Source: Mantis religiosa
Taxonomy: Eukaryota > Arthropoda > Insecta > Mantodea > Mantidae
Reading direction: 5' to 3'
Assembly: GCA_030765055.1 (NCBI GenBank)
Contig: CM060954.1
Location: forward strand, 111,852,772-111,916,771
DNA length: 64,000 nucleotides
The notes below the pieces were generated by a model. The model did not search any database, had not been told where the DNA came from, and saw only the letters and a program-made list of their open reading frames with translations. Both the position numbers and the translations under genes were made by a program. Shown in pieces: positions 33,932 to 46,375 of this stretch. Position 1 is the stretch's first letter. Every line of letters starts with the position of its first letter.

Positions 33932-35343
33932 GAGTAATTAACAGTTATCAAGCGCTGTCTTGACGAAGGTCCTTAGAGATTTGCTGTTTTCGAAGCAGAG
34001 CCTTTCACTGTAATTGTTACCTCTTGCTGGATCTGATGGGCTTGAGTGGTAGTTACATAGTAGCTATATTATGGTTTTCGCTGTCATGCTACTGGCTATG
34101 TAGTTGACAGACTGGCATGCGATGTGACAGGTTTTAAAAGTCCACTTACATGGAGATTTCTCTGTAATTTTCTTATATAGGTCACAGTTGCTGCGCAGTT
34201 TTCATTATTATCCTTCAATACTCCTTCCGATAGTTTTAGCAAATGATTACGTAAAATTGGATTAATTGTTTTAAATTTAAATGTTATGAACCTGAATGCT
34301 CCTGAAGTGTCTTAAAGTGTGTTATTTCTTCGTATGAACAGTGTGTTGGATGCTAGGTATGGTTGTAGATGTTATTCCCTGTGGTCGTTCGTACTATGTT
34401 TTAAACAGCTCTTTTTGTTTGGACACATTATGTCTATTTCAGAGGTTGTTAAGGCATTCCAAGTTCCGTATGACACCCAGCTTTCTTGAAGTTATTTTCC
34501 ACAGAAAATATTTTTGTTAATAACCCTAAATTCTGTACTGCAAGCCGATTGATTGATCTTCTCTTATCGCAAAAAAGAGTGAAGTGTGTATGTGAGACTT
34601 GTAAATCCTGCATTTTCAATCAGAAAGGCAAACTGAAATTGTTTTAAACCCTTCAAGAGCCACGAGAAAAATATTTTGACTACAGGTTATCGTTGCTAAT
34701 TATGTTCCACAACAATATAGTACATTACATTGATTTATAAGCAGAAATTTCCTGTTGATATTTGTAACCTTACAAGTTGCTTCAGGAAAAGTTACTGATA
34801 TTTCTATGTAAATTAAAGACGTTATAAAAATCCTATGTATACACACAATGTAACTATCCCCTGGCTCCTTATTAAGTCACTGTCAAAGGAAGCAAGCAGT
34901 TATTTACATATTTTTAAACCAGCAGTTATTGAGTATTTCATTTTCCCTGTAAGTTTATAGCAGTATTATATTTATTTCCTAAATTTGATTACTGGTGTGG
35001 GATATTCAAACCTTGATTGTGTGAATAATCATGGCTAAAGCACTTAACTTTGTTTTATCATTGAATCCGCATCTTAAACGGGAATTTCCAGCTTTTCAAA
35101 ACACACCTCTGATGCAATAAAGGGTTAGCTGCGTTATTTCACAGAGGCCCTCCACAGATCTTTCTTGTGGATGTAACACGCGGCTCGCCCCTACTTGATA
35201 TAGCTATTTGTACACAGTTAAAAGTTGTAATGCGCTAAAAGTTACTGAACTTTGAATGTATTGCATATGTGACTTTATTGTTATACTTGGGCATTTGATG
35301 TTGATTAATTTAAGTAGGAAAATACTGCCATATAATATTTGTA
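33932..35343. other. Non-coding stretch
   Basis: No gene or repeat recognised. Confidence 0.5.
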
Positions 35344-35430
35344 TACAGTACTTTCACTTTACCGCAAGGCCACGGGCCATATGTATGGGACCTCTGGTCT
35401 GTGGCCTTGCTGTAAAACAAAAGCACTGTA
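35344..35430. other. 87-nt imperfect hairpin (pre-miRNA-like or tiny MITE)
   Basis: The arms 35344-35379 and 35395-35430 are each 36 nt and pair at 31 positions (two as G-U if read on +), with a 15-nt loop. The innermost 22 bp include an uninterrupted GCAAGGCCAC / GTGGCCTTGC block. Size and pairing suit a microRNA precursor. The structure also begins TACAGT and ends ACTGTA, so a minute TA-flanked inverted-repeat transposon remnant is equally possible. Confidence 0.55.
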
Positions 35431-37848
35431 TTTCGTCTGGTCTTACATACCTATATGAAGGTTATAAGTATCCGTTGTGCACCTGACACAACTCCTCACA
35501 AAGTGTATATGTTTCCTGTTAAGCAAATGTATGAAAGGGCACTTTATATATTGCCGCCTGTTTTAAATACCCTTAGGAAAACATTTGTCGGTGGTCTTAA
35601 GCAAAAATACATTGATATTCATATTGTATACTTAAGACAGTCTGCATGGGACATTAATGATGAATAAGTGGCATTGTCTCGTGATGTGAAATAGCGAATG
35701 CATCACCATACGATTCTTTTGTTCCTACTTATGACATCCTCATAAGTAAGATTTGGGCCTACCTCGGCAGATCTTTTTGAATAACATCCGTATTGTGTTA
35801 GTGTTCGTGCTTAAGACAGGTCATTGTTTGCAAGGAAGCGAAACCAATAGGAAGCTGCATAATTTACAGACAAGGCAGGTAACAAGTTGGTGTACAGACG
35901 CCAAATACGGCAATCTCAAGTCTGTCAGAGACTTTGTGAACGGTGTTTACATTTACAGCAAGTCTTATTCTATTCTTCACAATGGTGAAGAATCTTGTTT
36001 GGGATGGATGAGGAATATTGATTTGTAAAGTTGACTACTAGCGATCACTAAGAAGGAAATCGTATACTTATCTAGGGGAGAAAGAAAATGCCAGAGGAAT
36101 CCATTGAAAATTGTTTTTCCAACTGCAGGTTGCTAGTTTGATACGTAGCTAAGGCTGTGTTTACACTGTAAATGCAGTATATTACTCTAGTTTCAAAATA
36201 AAATAAAAGAAAGAAAATAACGGGTTAACGAACAAGCACTTCAGTTAATAGGCAAGAAAATAAAATGTTTACTACAATATTTTAAATGAACTTAAAATTG
36301 CGCATAGCGTTTTAGTTCATCTCTGTTTTATTGTTGTTTAAGTACAGTACGGCAGCAGTGACAAAATTTGCTAGGGACATTCTGTGATAAATTCCTTAAA
36401 ATGTGCAAATAATACTCTCCTTAAAACTGTCCTTAATTTTGTATCAATCACGTACAGACGTGAAATTTGTCGCTACTGTTCTTCAAACTTCCGTAAAATT
36501 GTAGCTTCATGTCTGCAGGGTCTAAAAACTATAATTTTCAGTGAGCTCTCCATATACATTTCCCTTAATTTTTATTCCTAGTTCAACTAAATTTGGAATG
36601 AATCAACACATTTTCTTCAAATTCCTGCGTATAAAGTAAACTTTATGCAGTGGTTCTCCCAAAAATCGTCTAGTATTAGGAAGGAGTCTGTGTAAAAGTA
36701 TCTTTTAACCTAGTCACTTCAACCTTTTCTGAATGTATCGACAAAATGTCGTGACCATCATGGCGTTTAAAAGTAACAACATTTCTTGGGATATTTATAA
36801 AAGTACGTGCACAGTTCGTGAGTGTTTTTATGCTTACAGAATTGGCGCAGTGGCGAAGTGCCAGTAGTGGTATTCCGCATCATCCGCATCAATACTTAAA
36901 AATGGCGTAGGTCTTCTATTTTGTGATTACTTGGGTTGAAAAATATTTTTAAAAATGTTATCCCATATGTGCATTATATAGTTAATTTCCCTATCATGAA
37001 CATGGGCTAATTGAGTGCTGAAATATCCTTTCTCTTCACTTTGATTAAAAATAGAGTTCTTGCGGCTGCTGGAAGGTCCCGTTCACAATGTAAAGCAAGC
37101 GTACACGCAACATAAACGTAAGACCTTACATCTGTGCTTTTTAAAGGAAGCATTCACGTAAGATACGTAACGCAGCTGTTTGTAGACTCCAAGTTTATTA
37201 CTTTGTTGGTTGCTTAGAAGAATAATTCTGCATTTGCTTCTTCATCCACTGCCAACAATATACGATCGCAGTGAGATGTTCTTGCGCCATCTACGTAATG
37301 CCCTTCCATTTGCTGTGTCATGCCATTAAATGCAAAACGCCAGGCCTGATTTATTTTTCTTTGATGGAACATACTTTGTTCTTTTGCCTATATATAGTGC
37401 ATCTTCATATTGAATATTATTTGTTGTTATTTAGTCTTAAAGTTGCAATGTGCCCAAGAGGTTTCCTCATGCAATTGATGCATCTATAAAAGCGGAACCT
37501 ACGGCTTCATTGTGAATGGTCTTAACTCACGCCAACATTTTTGCATTTTCTTCATTGTGACTGGAGCTTAACATCCGTTCCTGTGCTGCTCTGGCCAGCA
37601 AGCTATGCCGTCCTCCATTTTCTTTGCCCAAAAGCTTAATTTTGAGAACATCGCGTGGTCATGATTGCATGATTTCTATTGTTTAAGATTTAAAGTATGA
37701 ATTGGAGTTATTTATATATTCTTGTGTATTTAGACAGAGTTTATGTCTGTTTAAGCTGATATATTCCAGCAATAACAATTTTAATTTAAGAATGTTAATT
37801 AATCAACCTTCTTATAGTTTAACCAAGAATCGAAGAAGATTTTACAGG
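35431..37848. other. Non-coding stretch
   Basis: No gene or repeat recognised in about 2.4 kb. Frames of 60-90 codons have no motif. Confidence 0.5.
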
Positions 37849-38119
37849 CAGTGTTTCTTATAGTGTGGTCCGCGGACCCCCGGAGGTCCGCGATGGGGTC
37901 CCTTAAGTCAAGTTATGTTGAAAAATATTTGTTTTAAATAGTTATATTTGCGCAGTATTTGTTGCTTCACTGTAACTAGCTTTATTTTTTTTTACGTAAA
38001 TTAAATTACAATTATAAGTCGACTCGTTTATATAAATTGAGTTGCCCAACTATGGGATCCGCGAACAAGTTGTTAGATGATAATGGGGTCCTTGAGGCAG
38101 AAGAGTTTGAGAAACACTG
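37849..38119. mobile_element. hAT-type MITE
   Basis: Ends CAGTGTTTCTTATAGTGTGG and, on the other strand, CAGTGTTTCTCAAACTCTTC; the inner parts carry GGTCCGCGGACC at the left and GGGATCCGCGAAC near the right. CAGTGTTTCTCAAACT ends with GTCCGCG-type inner sequence are typical of non-autonomous hAT elements in animals. 271 bp, AT-rich centre, no coding capacity. An 8 bp target duplication is not evident (TTTACAGG / ATCTAGAG), so the flanks have decayed or been rearranged. Confidence 0.7.
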
Positions 38120-38174
38120 ATCTAGAGTGTGTACTGCTTGAACGCTGCAGTACATTGAAGCAATATGAAGATGG

Positions 38175-38720
38175 TGGCGATCAAGTGTTACCACAGCTCC
38201 ACGTTGTGCACCAGTTTGAAGCAAATTGTATGGGTGTACACAAGTTCCACGTTGGAACGCCAATTTGATGCAAATATAATATAATGGCGAACACAGAAGT
38301 CGGCGAGCAATGAGGTTTCTCTCAGGGTATGCGTGGATAGGTGTGAGAAGGAGATTTTCACAACACTGGAATACCCTTCTCCAAATTATTTATTCACTGC
38401 TTCTTTTCAAACATCGAAGTGGAAGTTGTCGACCGAGGGTTACCAATCTCGGTTTAGAATTATAATGCTAATCGTTTATTACTCGATAAATTTTTATGAC
38501 CCGACAAATATTCAAGACAGAACAAGTTGACCGCTCTAATAGGCTTCACGTCTCAGACTCCTCTCTTATCGGCTGCACGCCGGAGAGTTTATAATGGCTT
38601 CCTAGCCGCGAACTGTCTCCATCGGCCTTACGCCGAAGAGTGCTCCCTGATCACAGCTGCGCGTGTATATATCTCGAACTTTCCCTCTCAAAACTCTTTT
38701 TTTTAAACAAAGTCCCTTTG
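38175..38720 (-). mobile_element. LTR family B, copy 2, with doubled primer-binding-like region
   Basis: Inverse homologue of 4770-5180. Minus-strand order: ATATATACACGCGCAGCTGT, a GGCCGATGG block, GGTAACCCTCGGTCGACAAC, AATAAATAATT (possible poly-A signal), ATCCACGCATACCCTGAGAG, then ATTTGCATCAAATTGGCG and CAACGTGGAACT. That last unit is present twice (38243-38275 and 38192-38228). No gag/pol frame follows. Borders are approximate. Confidence 0.55.
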
Positions 38721-40188
38721 TGGCTGTTTTGGTCGCCATTGTAAATGATCCAAAGAATTCCCTATTCATACACGTCGAGTGACAATTCCTTTAGAAATCT
38801 TCTAAGGACACTGCTTCATAAATGGCTTTGTTATATACTTTCCCCAACTGAACTGGCCTTGCCCTTGGTCGTCACAAAGAACCAACATTCCTTTGACGTC
38901 TATCATGATTCTTTGCTTCTGGCAAACCATAATTTCGGTATCAACATTTAGTAAGTATGACAGGGATATGTTTAGTATGGTGGCGCTCAGCTCTACAAAC
39001 AGCTACAACTGTGTTCTCTATAAGCAAGTCCTTTTTCAAATAGTTGCTTCAACTTTAGAGCAAGAATTCTTGCTTTGAGTTTCAGACCGTTGTGGTAAGA
39101 CCCGGGAGGTATAAATCTCGGAGTGTAATCGATAGCAGTCGCGAGTGGAAGGAGCTGTTTTACTTCCCCTTGAGGTGTAGACTGTTAGGGGTGCTCTTTT
39201 GATTTATGTAACAGTATTCTCTTACTGTTAAAAGTATAAAACATCTGCCCTAAAGTTACATATTTTGTCTTTCCTCTCAAAAAGCATTACTAATTCGAAA
39301 TCTTCTGGGGGGAAAAATGCAAGCTTCTGAGGTTCAACTCTTTTGTGTTACAGAGAAGTTAATTTCTCTCCAAACTACAACAGGATAAAGCCTAGGTATT
39401 GTTGCTTATTCTTTGAGTAACCATTAAGCTGCAGCATAGTGCTGAATCCTCGAAATTAGTCCTGTTTTGTAAGCCTTAGAAAGCGTTAGAACAGTAAGGT
39501 AGTCTTAAGTAGGTGTCGTGTGTATTCCGATTAGGATTAATAATAACTTGTCGTTCGAAGGACACCTTTAACGTATGGTAATTAATTAGAGGTAGTGTGT
39601 ATATGCAGCAATTCCCTTGAGGTCATGCTGGGTTCAAAAGAAACCGTGAGAGGGGTAATACAAGAAAACTGGTATATAACTAGGATGTTACCCTGTTACT
39701 TTATTTTCATATCTATTCATTAAACTTATTTTCCTAGCATATACTTGCTGGTAACTATGGTAATTATTCTTTGGAAATGTCTCATTTTGTTATTACAGTG
39801 GCAGTATAGACCAAGGCAGGATCCAGTTGTTAAAAAACAGGTGATAATATATGTAGTCATATTCGGCGATTTTTAATAATTTGGTTTAAAACAAAGCAGA
39901 CGCTTAACAAGGTGCACTGCTTAAAATGCGAAGAATATGCAAGAAACATACAAAAATAAACAATAACAAATATTTCGGAAACCTTAATGTCATGAAAATG
40001 CTAGAAAAACAACGTATTTGTCAATGAAAACAGCAGTTTTACTTTGCGCGTACCTGTAGTTGTGTGTCTGTACGTGTTAAGGGAGGAGGAGAGAATTTAA
40101 AAATGAACATTTAGATAAATAATTTAGTATTTAAGATCAAGGTCTTAGAAGCGTTCATCATGAATATTTCTGATAATCTCCCAAAATA

Positions 40189-40254
<66 letters not shown>

Positions 40255-41319
40255 TTTATGTAGGTAAGTTTATTCTAAATAGGCACTATTAGTGTATTAT
40301 TTGTATTATATTATTTCCCGCATAAACAAACAAACAAACTGCAGGCTTATCTCTGAACTGCAGGAGGTCCGGTCGGAGGCTTTGAACCGATATGCTTCAC
40401 CGGAAGCTGCTGTTATCCAAACGGAAGTTGCAGCAGACAAAGCTTAAAGTAGTGTAAGCGGTCACAGGACTTTTAAAAATTAAATGGCGTGAATTGAAAG
40501 GGAGATTTAAACGCTCACCAACGCACATGTTTGGGCAGGCCCTGGCTGCCTTTGTAACCTTCCTTATAATTACTTAAGACAGGGTAATAGCCGCCTCGAG
40601 ACGCAGTCCATCACGGTCTTTTTTTAGATCTGACAACTGAAATTGCTCTCTTTGTAATGACAGCACACCTAAATGGTCTGTTTGTTAATAGAAAGTGTTT
40701 CAAAAGAGGGAAGGTGGACTTACTGTCTTATCAATGTTAAGGAGTAATGCACGCCAATAGCTCCATCCTGTAGGTGAGATCAGTTGTTCTTGACTTTACC
40801 CATGCTAATGTGAATTTGAATTTGCTGCTGTTGCTAATATTACCAGAAGAAAATTACGAATTTTAATTCGTCACTAGTAATAATTTGTAGTATAAGGCCT
40901 AACTTCTGAGCAATATTAAGGTCGTGTGTAGGACATAGGTTGAAAGATCGAATCATACAGGAAAAAATCAATGTCACAGTTGGAATCTGAACCACGAAAT
41001 CCAGCTTTCCGTTTCTCTGCCAACGGACCTGGCATGACAGTTTGCTGTTAAAAGATTCGTTGTTTCGCATTGTTCCCTTAAGCCACAAGGATATCTCAAA
41101 TCGTTCTTATACTCCTTTCTGACTCACAATATAGTTAAAGGCTTTTTAAGTTCGAGTTTTGTAGACAATTTATATTAGGTCAATTATTATTGGTCTTTGA
41201 CACAGGGCGTGTGCAGGGAAACAGGCGAAAAGTAGAAAAAAAAGTCAGTATTATTAATAAAGAAATTCTGCTAATTTTGGACGTCAGTCTAGTTTTGCAA
41301 CCATAACCAGCAGAGCAAC
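38721..41319. other. Non-coding stretch with TA microsatellite
   Basis: No gene recognised. A (TA)n tract lies at about 40192-40249. Confidence 0.5.
40192..40249. repeat. (TA)n microsatellite
   Basis: About 28 uninterrupted TA units. Confidence 0.95.
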
Positions 41320-41328
41320 ATGGTGGTT

Positions 41329-41574
41329 GAGCAGCGTCGTGGCCCAGTGGTTAGACCATTCGACTCTCACCAAAGCGATCCGGATTTGATCAAAGCAAAC
41401 GGCATGTGAGATTTTTCGTGGACAACACAGCGTATGGGCGGGTTTTCTCCGAGATATCCGGTTTCCCCCGATATCTCATTCCACCTGTGCTGCATCTTCA
41501 TTTCATGTATGTTAGTGTCACAGCCTGCGGTGGTGCCGTATGTAGTAAAAGTGGACGTTAAACACTTTTAAAAA
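41329..41574 (+). mobile_element. SINE-B copy
   Basis: Flanked by the exact repeat ATGGTGGTT at 41320-41328 and 41575-41583. The head GCAGCGTCGTGGCCCAGTGG is clear. The B-box region is degraded (GGATTTGATCAAAGC) and the body reads TGAGATTTTTCGTGGACAAC through GGCCTGCGG-like and CGTATGTAGTAAAAG to a short A-rich tail. Confidence 0.9.
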
Positions 41575-41731
41575 ATGGTGGTTTCTTGGAAGCATAGAAT
41601 AGACGTGGGTTTGCACTTCTTGCGACTTATATATTATATCAGAAACTGCACTTTGCTGTTGCATAAAAATTCTGACAAACACAACAATACCTTCAACAGA
41701 AAGTATAGGAATACATCGTTATTTGTGTGGC

Positions 41732-41915
41732 AAAATGAAATGTGTAGTGTTTAACGCCCGCTTTTACTACATACGGCACCGCAGGCGGTGACACAGGTGA
41801 TACATGAAATGAAGATAGAGCACCGATGGAATGAGATGACGCCGTGTTGTCCATCACAAATCTCACTTTGCGGTCGCCTGGGTTCGAACCCTTGGTGAGA
41901 GTCAAGTGATCTAAT
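41732..41915 (-). mobile_element. SINE-B copy with internal deletion
   Basis: Minus-strand copy flanked by ATTTGTGTGGC (41721-41731) and ATTTGTCTAGC (41916-41926), an 11 bp duplication with two mismatches. It has the 3' end AACACTACACATTTC complement and the B-box part GGTTCGAACCC, but lacks about 50 bp of the middle (the GGGTTTTCTCCGGG segment). The head is cut at GATCACTTGACTCTCACC. Confidence 0.8.
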
Positions 41916-41926
41916 ATTTGTCTAGC

Positions 41927-43345
41927 GATGTATTGCAGTCATATAGAATTAATATCACAATTAATAAGCTTTCAACTGACGGAGATTTAGTTAGTGGAAA
42001 TGTTGCAATGTTCGCATCAGCCTTAATAGGTAGCTACATTCATCGTGAATGTAATATTCATCTAATTCTAAATCTTGACTTCATAAGATAAGTATTTATT
42101 GTTATTTTTATATCATTAGGATTTTTGCAATAGAAGTTTTGATATTCACAAATAAATAATATTTGTAGCATCTCTCCGAAAAATTATGTACCTACTTTTA
42201 AAACTAAAAATGGATGTAAACCTAATTGTTTGTTTATTATGGAACGAGTTATAGATTGCCAGTTTTCCCTCAACTTTAACTATGAATGACATCATATGTC
42301 TTAGTCATTTAGGTGAAAATTTCTTTTTCCATGGTGTTGAATTTTGGCATACTAATTGTAATTTGGTCAAAATTTGTTTTATCTATTTTGATGCCATCGT
42401 GCTAGATTGTTTTGTAATAGATTTTTATAAACATGCCATTTCATATGCGTTAACGCAGTTAAATTTCATCATTACACTCACATTAAAGAGACAATGAAAA
42501 AAAAAAAAACAACCTTAGTTGCATTTCAGTCTACACATTCGTTTAAATACCGTGTAAGTTACCGAGGTGCACGCGCGCGCGTGTGTGTGTGTTTATAAAG
42601 AACACACAGTTTTAAAGTCTATCCTGGATTCCAATATTCGACAAAGTACATTCAATGCTTCAGTTTTCCTTTGTTGTGTAAGAAATCATATGCCGAAGAG
42701 AATTTGTTTAAAGACCATTTGAAACGCTTTACATCGAATTAGTTTCTGAAGCCATAATCAAACCTGACGCAGTAGCATGGTTGACTTGCCCCATTAAGTT
42801 CTAGTTCACGAGTTACATAATGTGTCATCATAATCTGGGTTGGCTTAAGGTCGAACCAGGACCCCCTACAATGGGTGTGGTTCACAGACTCCTCAATCTC
42901 TCATCTTCCCAATAAGCGGTCGCCCAGGGTGGGGGCGTCATCCGGCTTTTGTTGTCCGGAAACTCTTCTCCTCTTCCTCACCTCTCGCCAAGACCTTTTT
43001 CCACGTCGTTCTATCGCTCTTGTGACCCTTCATCGCCCTTCTCATCGTCTTGCTTTGTGTCAAACAGATCCCTATTTTCGGTCTTCTTTTACGGTCGCGC
43101 AGAATACACTTTCCTTGGATTGCAGCTTTACAGGGTGTTTCCAATTTGAGATATAAGAATTAGTTTGAGAAAAGTAACGAACTACACAGCAGAAATGGAA
43201 AAACCGGTTGGTATTATGAACATTTCAGTCTATAAACTATCGCCACTCAAGATGTAACAGAGCAAATTAATTGCAATTGTTTGTACCTTTTGGTCTAAAA
43301 AGTAAATCATTTTGGACATTAACTAGCAGTATAATCTCGTGTTTG
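41927..43345. other. Non-coding stretch, possible retroelement scrap
   Basis: 42571-42591 is a short CG/GT run. 42938-43144 on the minus strand reads AMKGHKSDRTTWKKVLARGE in a 68-codon frame that looks like degraded retroelement protein; I cannot identify it. Confidence 0.3.
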
Positions 43346-43550
43346 GCCGCCTCGATAGCGTGTCTGCCTCACGTTCAATAGGCTTCGCTGGAATGTTGGT
43401 CAGGGTCAAATACCAGGATAAGGTTTTTTCCGGGGTTTTCCCTTATCCTGAAAGACAAATGTCAGTTATATTTAAGCTCTATGAACCCTGGGCTCATTTG
43501 AGATCATTTCACCCATTTCATTCATCGTCTGATGTGACTTAGCGTTGAAA
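43346..43550 (+). mobile_element. SINE-A copy, diverged
   Basis: Head GGCCGCCTCGATAGCGTGTC, degraded B box, well-kept body (AAGGTTTTTTCCGGGGTTTT) to GTCTGATGTGACTTAGCG. The usual GGACGTAAATT end is replaced by a G13 run (43551-43563). Confidence 0.8.
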
Positions 43551-43563
43551 GGGGGGGGGGGGG

Positions 43564-45186
43564 AGCTCGTATAGCTGTACTCAGTAAAACCTTCCATAGT
43601 TCAGTTGTGTGGAATATGAAGTCACGGATTTCTAGAAAGAGAAAGCAGTACTCACCCTCTCGCTTGCACGCAGTGTTATGACGAACCTTTCAGGGCAAAG
43701 GGAAAGGGGGCTTACTCTAGGAATCTGCACACTTGAGGAAGCAGTGGCACAGGAAAACTGACAACAAGGAAAGGTTTTGACCGGAAGAAACATCCCTTTT
43801 CCACTGTAGTGAACGGAGGTAGCTTAGGTCATCCCCCCACAATTGCTCTCTCTTTCTGACAACTTAACCCAGACGGAATCTAGATTATGCACTCGTTTTT
43901 CGTATAAGCTTCCCTGATCTTGGGGATTGGGCCTAGAGTAATGCTGCTTTTTAATAATAGTAACTATATCATCCTATGATTTGTATGCTGAATAATGGAT
44001 TTAAGAAAACTTGTACCAAAATGAACAGTGTCTACTTCACTGAAATACTTTGGTTCAAATTTCTGTCGTTGGCCCTGAAAATGTCATGTGTACTTCGTGT
44101 GGGTTCTGCAAACATTTGAGTTCCCATCCGAGTCTGCTGAAATTGACCTATAAAAATTATCGTGAAAAGGCGTCCAAGTGCTATACAAAATATATAATTA
44201 CATTCGGTTTTGATTCAGTTATAATTCAAAGGTGATCTTCTTTGAACTTTCAAGTCCAAGAGAATTTACATAAATACAAAACGCAGCTTTATTGTTATCA
44301 GTGTTACATGTATGCAATATTTGCAATTCATAACACACATGCATATAGATAAATATATGAGCAGTTTTCAAAGAGAACGTTTCACTACTCTAGCTTAAAT
44401 AAACCTAACAGCTCTTACGTAAGTAGGGATTAAAATATTGGGATTGGGACGGTATATCTATTTATTCGGCCACTTTCAACGATGTACGTTATTGCCCAGC
44501 CAGTTTCACGTACCTGCGCCATCTCTTCTGTGCTTATTTACTCGAACTTGACAGGATTTTTAATGCTCCAAAAATAAAATGGCATTCAGATCCTCTTCCG
44601 CAGTCATCCATGGCCTCAATTTATGTACTATATAAATAGCACTTAAACATCTCTCCTTGAATGGCCACACATGCAAAATCGTATGCCGTTAGCGAATACA
44701 TCGAATGGATGAAAGTATTGTCCGATTAATTTCACTCAGATTTATGTACATAAAATTCCTTTTAATACTGGAAGAACGTTGCATCTAGTGTCTTCTGGTT
44801 CTGCATCTGATACCACTAAAATAAAAATTAAAAATCGACATTCTTAATAAACAATCCTTTTCTGCAGAACCTTGGAGCAAATATTATTTCAGTTCTTTTG
44901 TTAATAGGCTATTCTTAACAAGAAAGCCTTCATAGCGTCATAATCTTAAAATACCTTCTTAGAAAAAAAAAATTAAGGTGCAGCAAATAGATCTCTCATT
45001 TGAAACGTCTTCCGGATATTTGTTGAAAAAAAAAGTTGGTTTATGCTATTAGTATTCATGTAACATGATAAAATCTAGTATCTTGTTTTCAAAGTGCGGC
45101 AGAACTCAGTAAACAAAATCCAAAGTATAGATTAAAAGTTGTACAGTCGACAAAGTATAATACAGTATTGTGTCAACTTTCTGAAA
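43564..45186. other. Non-coding stretch
   Basis: No gene or repeat recognised. Confidence 0.5.
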
Positions 45187-45188
45187 TA

Positions 45189-45876
45189 GGAGGGTAAGTT
45201 AAAAATTAACCGCAACGTAACTATAAAGTTCCTTACTTTGGACATGCTGAATTCTGTCTTAGGGTATTTGTTATGATGCGGTTCTGCTATGAAAGTTTGA
45301 TCGTCATTCCGCAATTTGTGTTCTTTTTGTTGCAAATAGATCATGGCCGCTCCATTTGAAGTTTGTACCAAAGAGGAACAATGATCAGTGATCCGAATTT
45401 TGTGGTCGGAAGAGATATCAGGGGCCAAAATCCATCATAGACTTTCGGCACAATACGGGAATATGTCTTGCCACAGCAAAGTGTCTACGAAAGGATTGAC
45501 AAATTCAAAAATGGTCGCACAAGTGTTAACGCACGAGGAAGGAGCCGCACGATCAGATACCGCCACAACTGATGACAGCACGTGACAAGGTTCAGTTAGA
45601 CGAATGACTATTGATGAAGTTTGATGGATTTTATCCCCTGATACACCTCCCGAACACAAATTTCAGATCACTGATCGTTGTTCCTCTTTGATGCGAACTT
45701 CTCATGAAGCGGCCATGATCTATCTGCAGCAAAAGGAAGACAAATGGCGGAATAACGATCAAATTTTCATAGCAGGACCGGAACATCATAAAACGAAATA
45801 TCCTAAGGCAAAATTCAGCATGTCCAAAGTAAGAAACCTTAAAGTTACATTGCGGATAACTTTTTACTTATCCTCG
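45189..45876 (+). mobile_element. Mariner element 3 with about 220 bp terminal inverted repeats
   Basis: TA at 45187-45188 and 45877-45878. The outer ends read GGAGGGTAAGTTAAAAATTA on the left and, on the other strand, CGAGGATAAGTAAAAAGTTA on the right, a mariner-type end. Pairing continues inward: 45189-45405 is the inverse complement of 45652-45876 with scattered differences, including CATGGCCGCTCCATTTGAAG / GCGGCCATGATCTATCTG. The 246 bp spacer encodes the start of a transposase. Total 688 bp. Confidence 0.85.
45343..45634 (+). pseudogene. Mariner transposase N-terminus beginning inside the terminal repeat
   Basis: ATG at 45343 gives MAAPFEVCTKEEQ, a TGA (45382-45384, probably from CGA), then SVIRILWSEEISGAKIHHRL and SAQYGN, the mariner helix-turn-helix. 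Later pieces, SKMVAQVLTHEEGAARSDTA followed by TTDDST, and after a stop RMTIDEV, match the linker before the catalytic domain. Everything after is missing. The start codon and about 20 codons lie in the left terminal repeat, so the right repeat holds their mirror copy. Confidence 0.8.
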
Positions 45877-46375
45877 TATATTTCATCAAATGTGTTGATG
45901 TCATTTTGAATACAACACAGAGAGGCCAACAACTCATAAAACAGCTTGATCATATCAAAGCACTTATGCTAAGCCACCCACAGAAAGTCTACAAAAGATA
46001 TTCTAAAGGGGAGACTGTAGCAAATGTTTAAGTAGTGTGGTGATAATGGTCGGGGTTGTTTCTAAAGGTGCTATAACAAGTGGGAAGACCTCAATCACAG
46101 CCTACTGCTTCGCGTGCCTTATCTGCAGCAGAAGAAACGAGATGGGATGCCAGATAGGGGTGTACACGTTATGTCCTCAGGGAAGCACGATCCACCGTCA
46201 CGATCTTATCCTTTGGTATGAGTTTATTCCTTTAGTGCCAATAACAATTAATTATTGTAGCTGCAAAACTGGGAAATATGTGTTTTGAGATTCCTTGAGA
46301 AACAAAATTGTATATGTATGTGAAAAGAGCTCTCAAAATGGAACATTTGGTTGAGTTTCAAAGTTGGTAAGGATA
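45877..46375. other. Non-coding stretch
   Basis: No gene recognised; an 83-codon + frame (46037-46288) has no motif. Confidence 0.4.
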
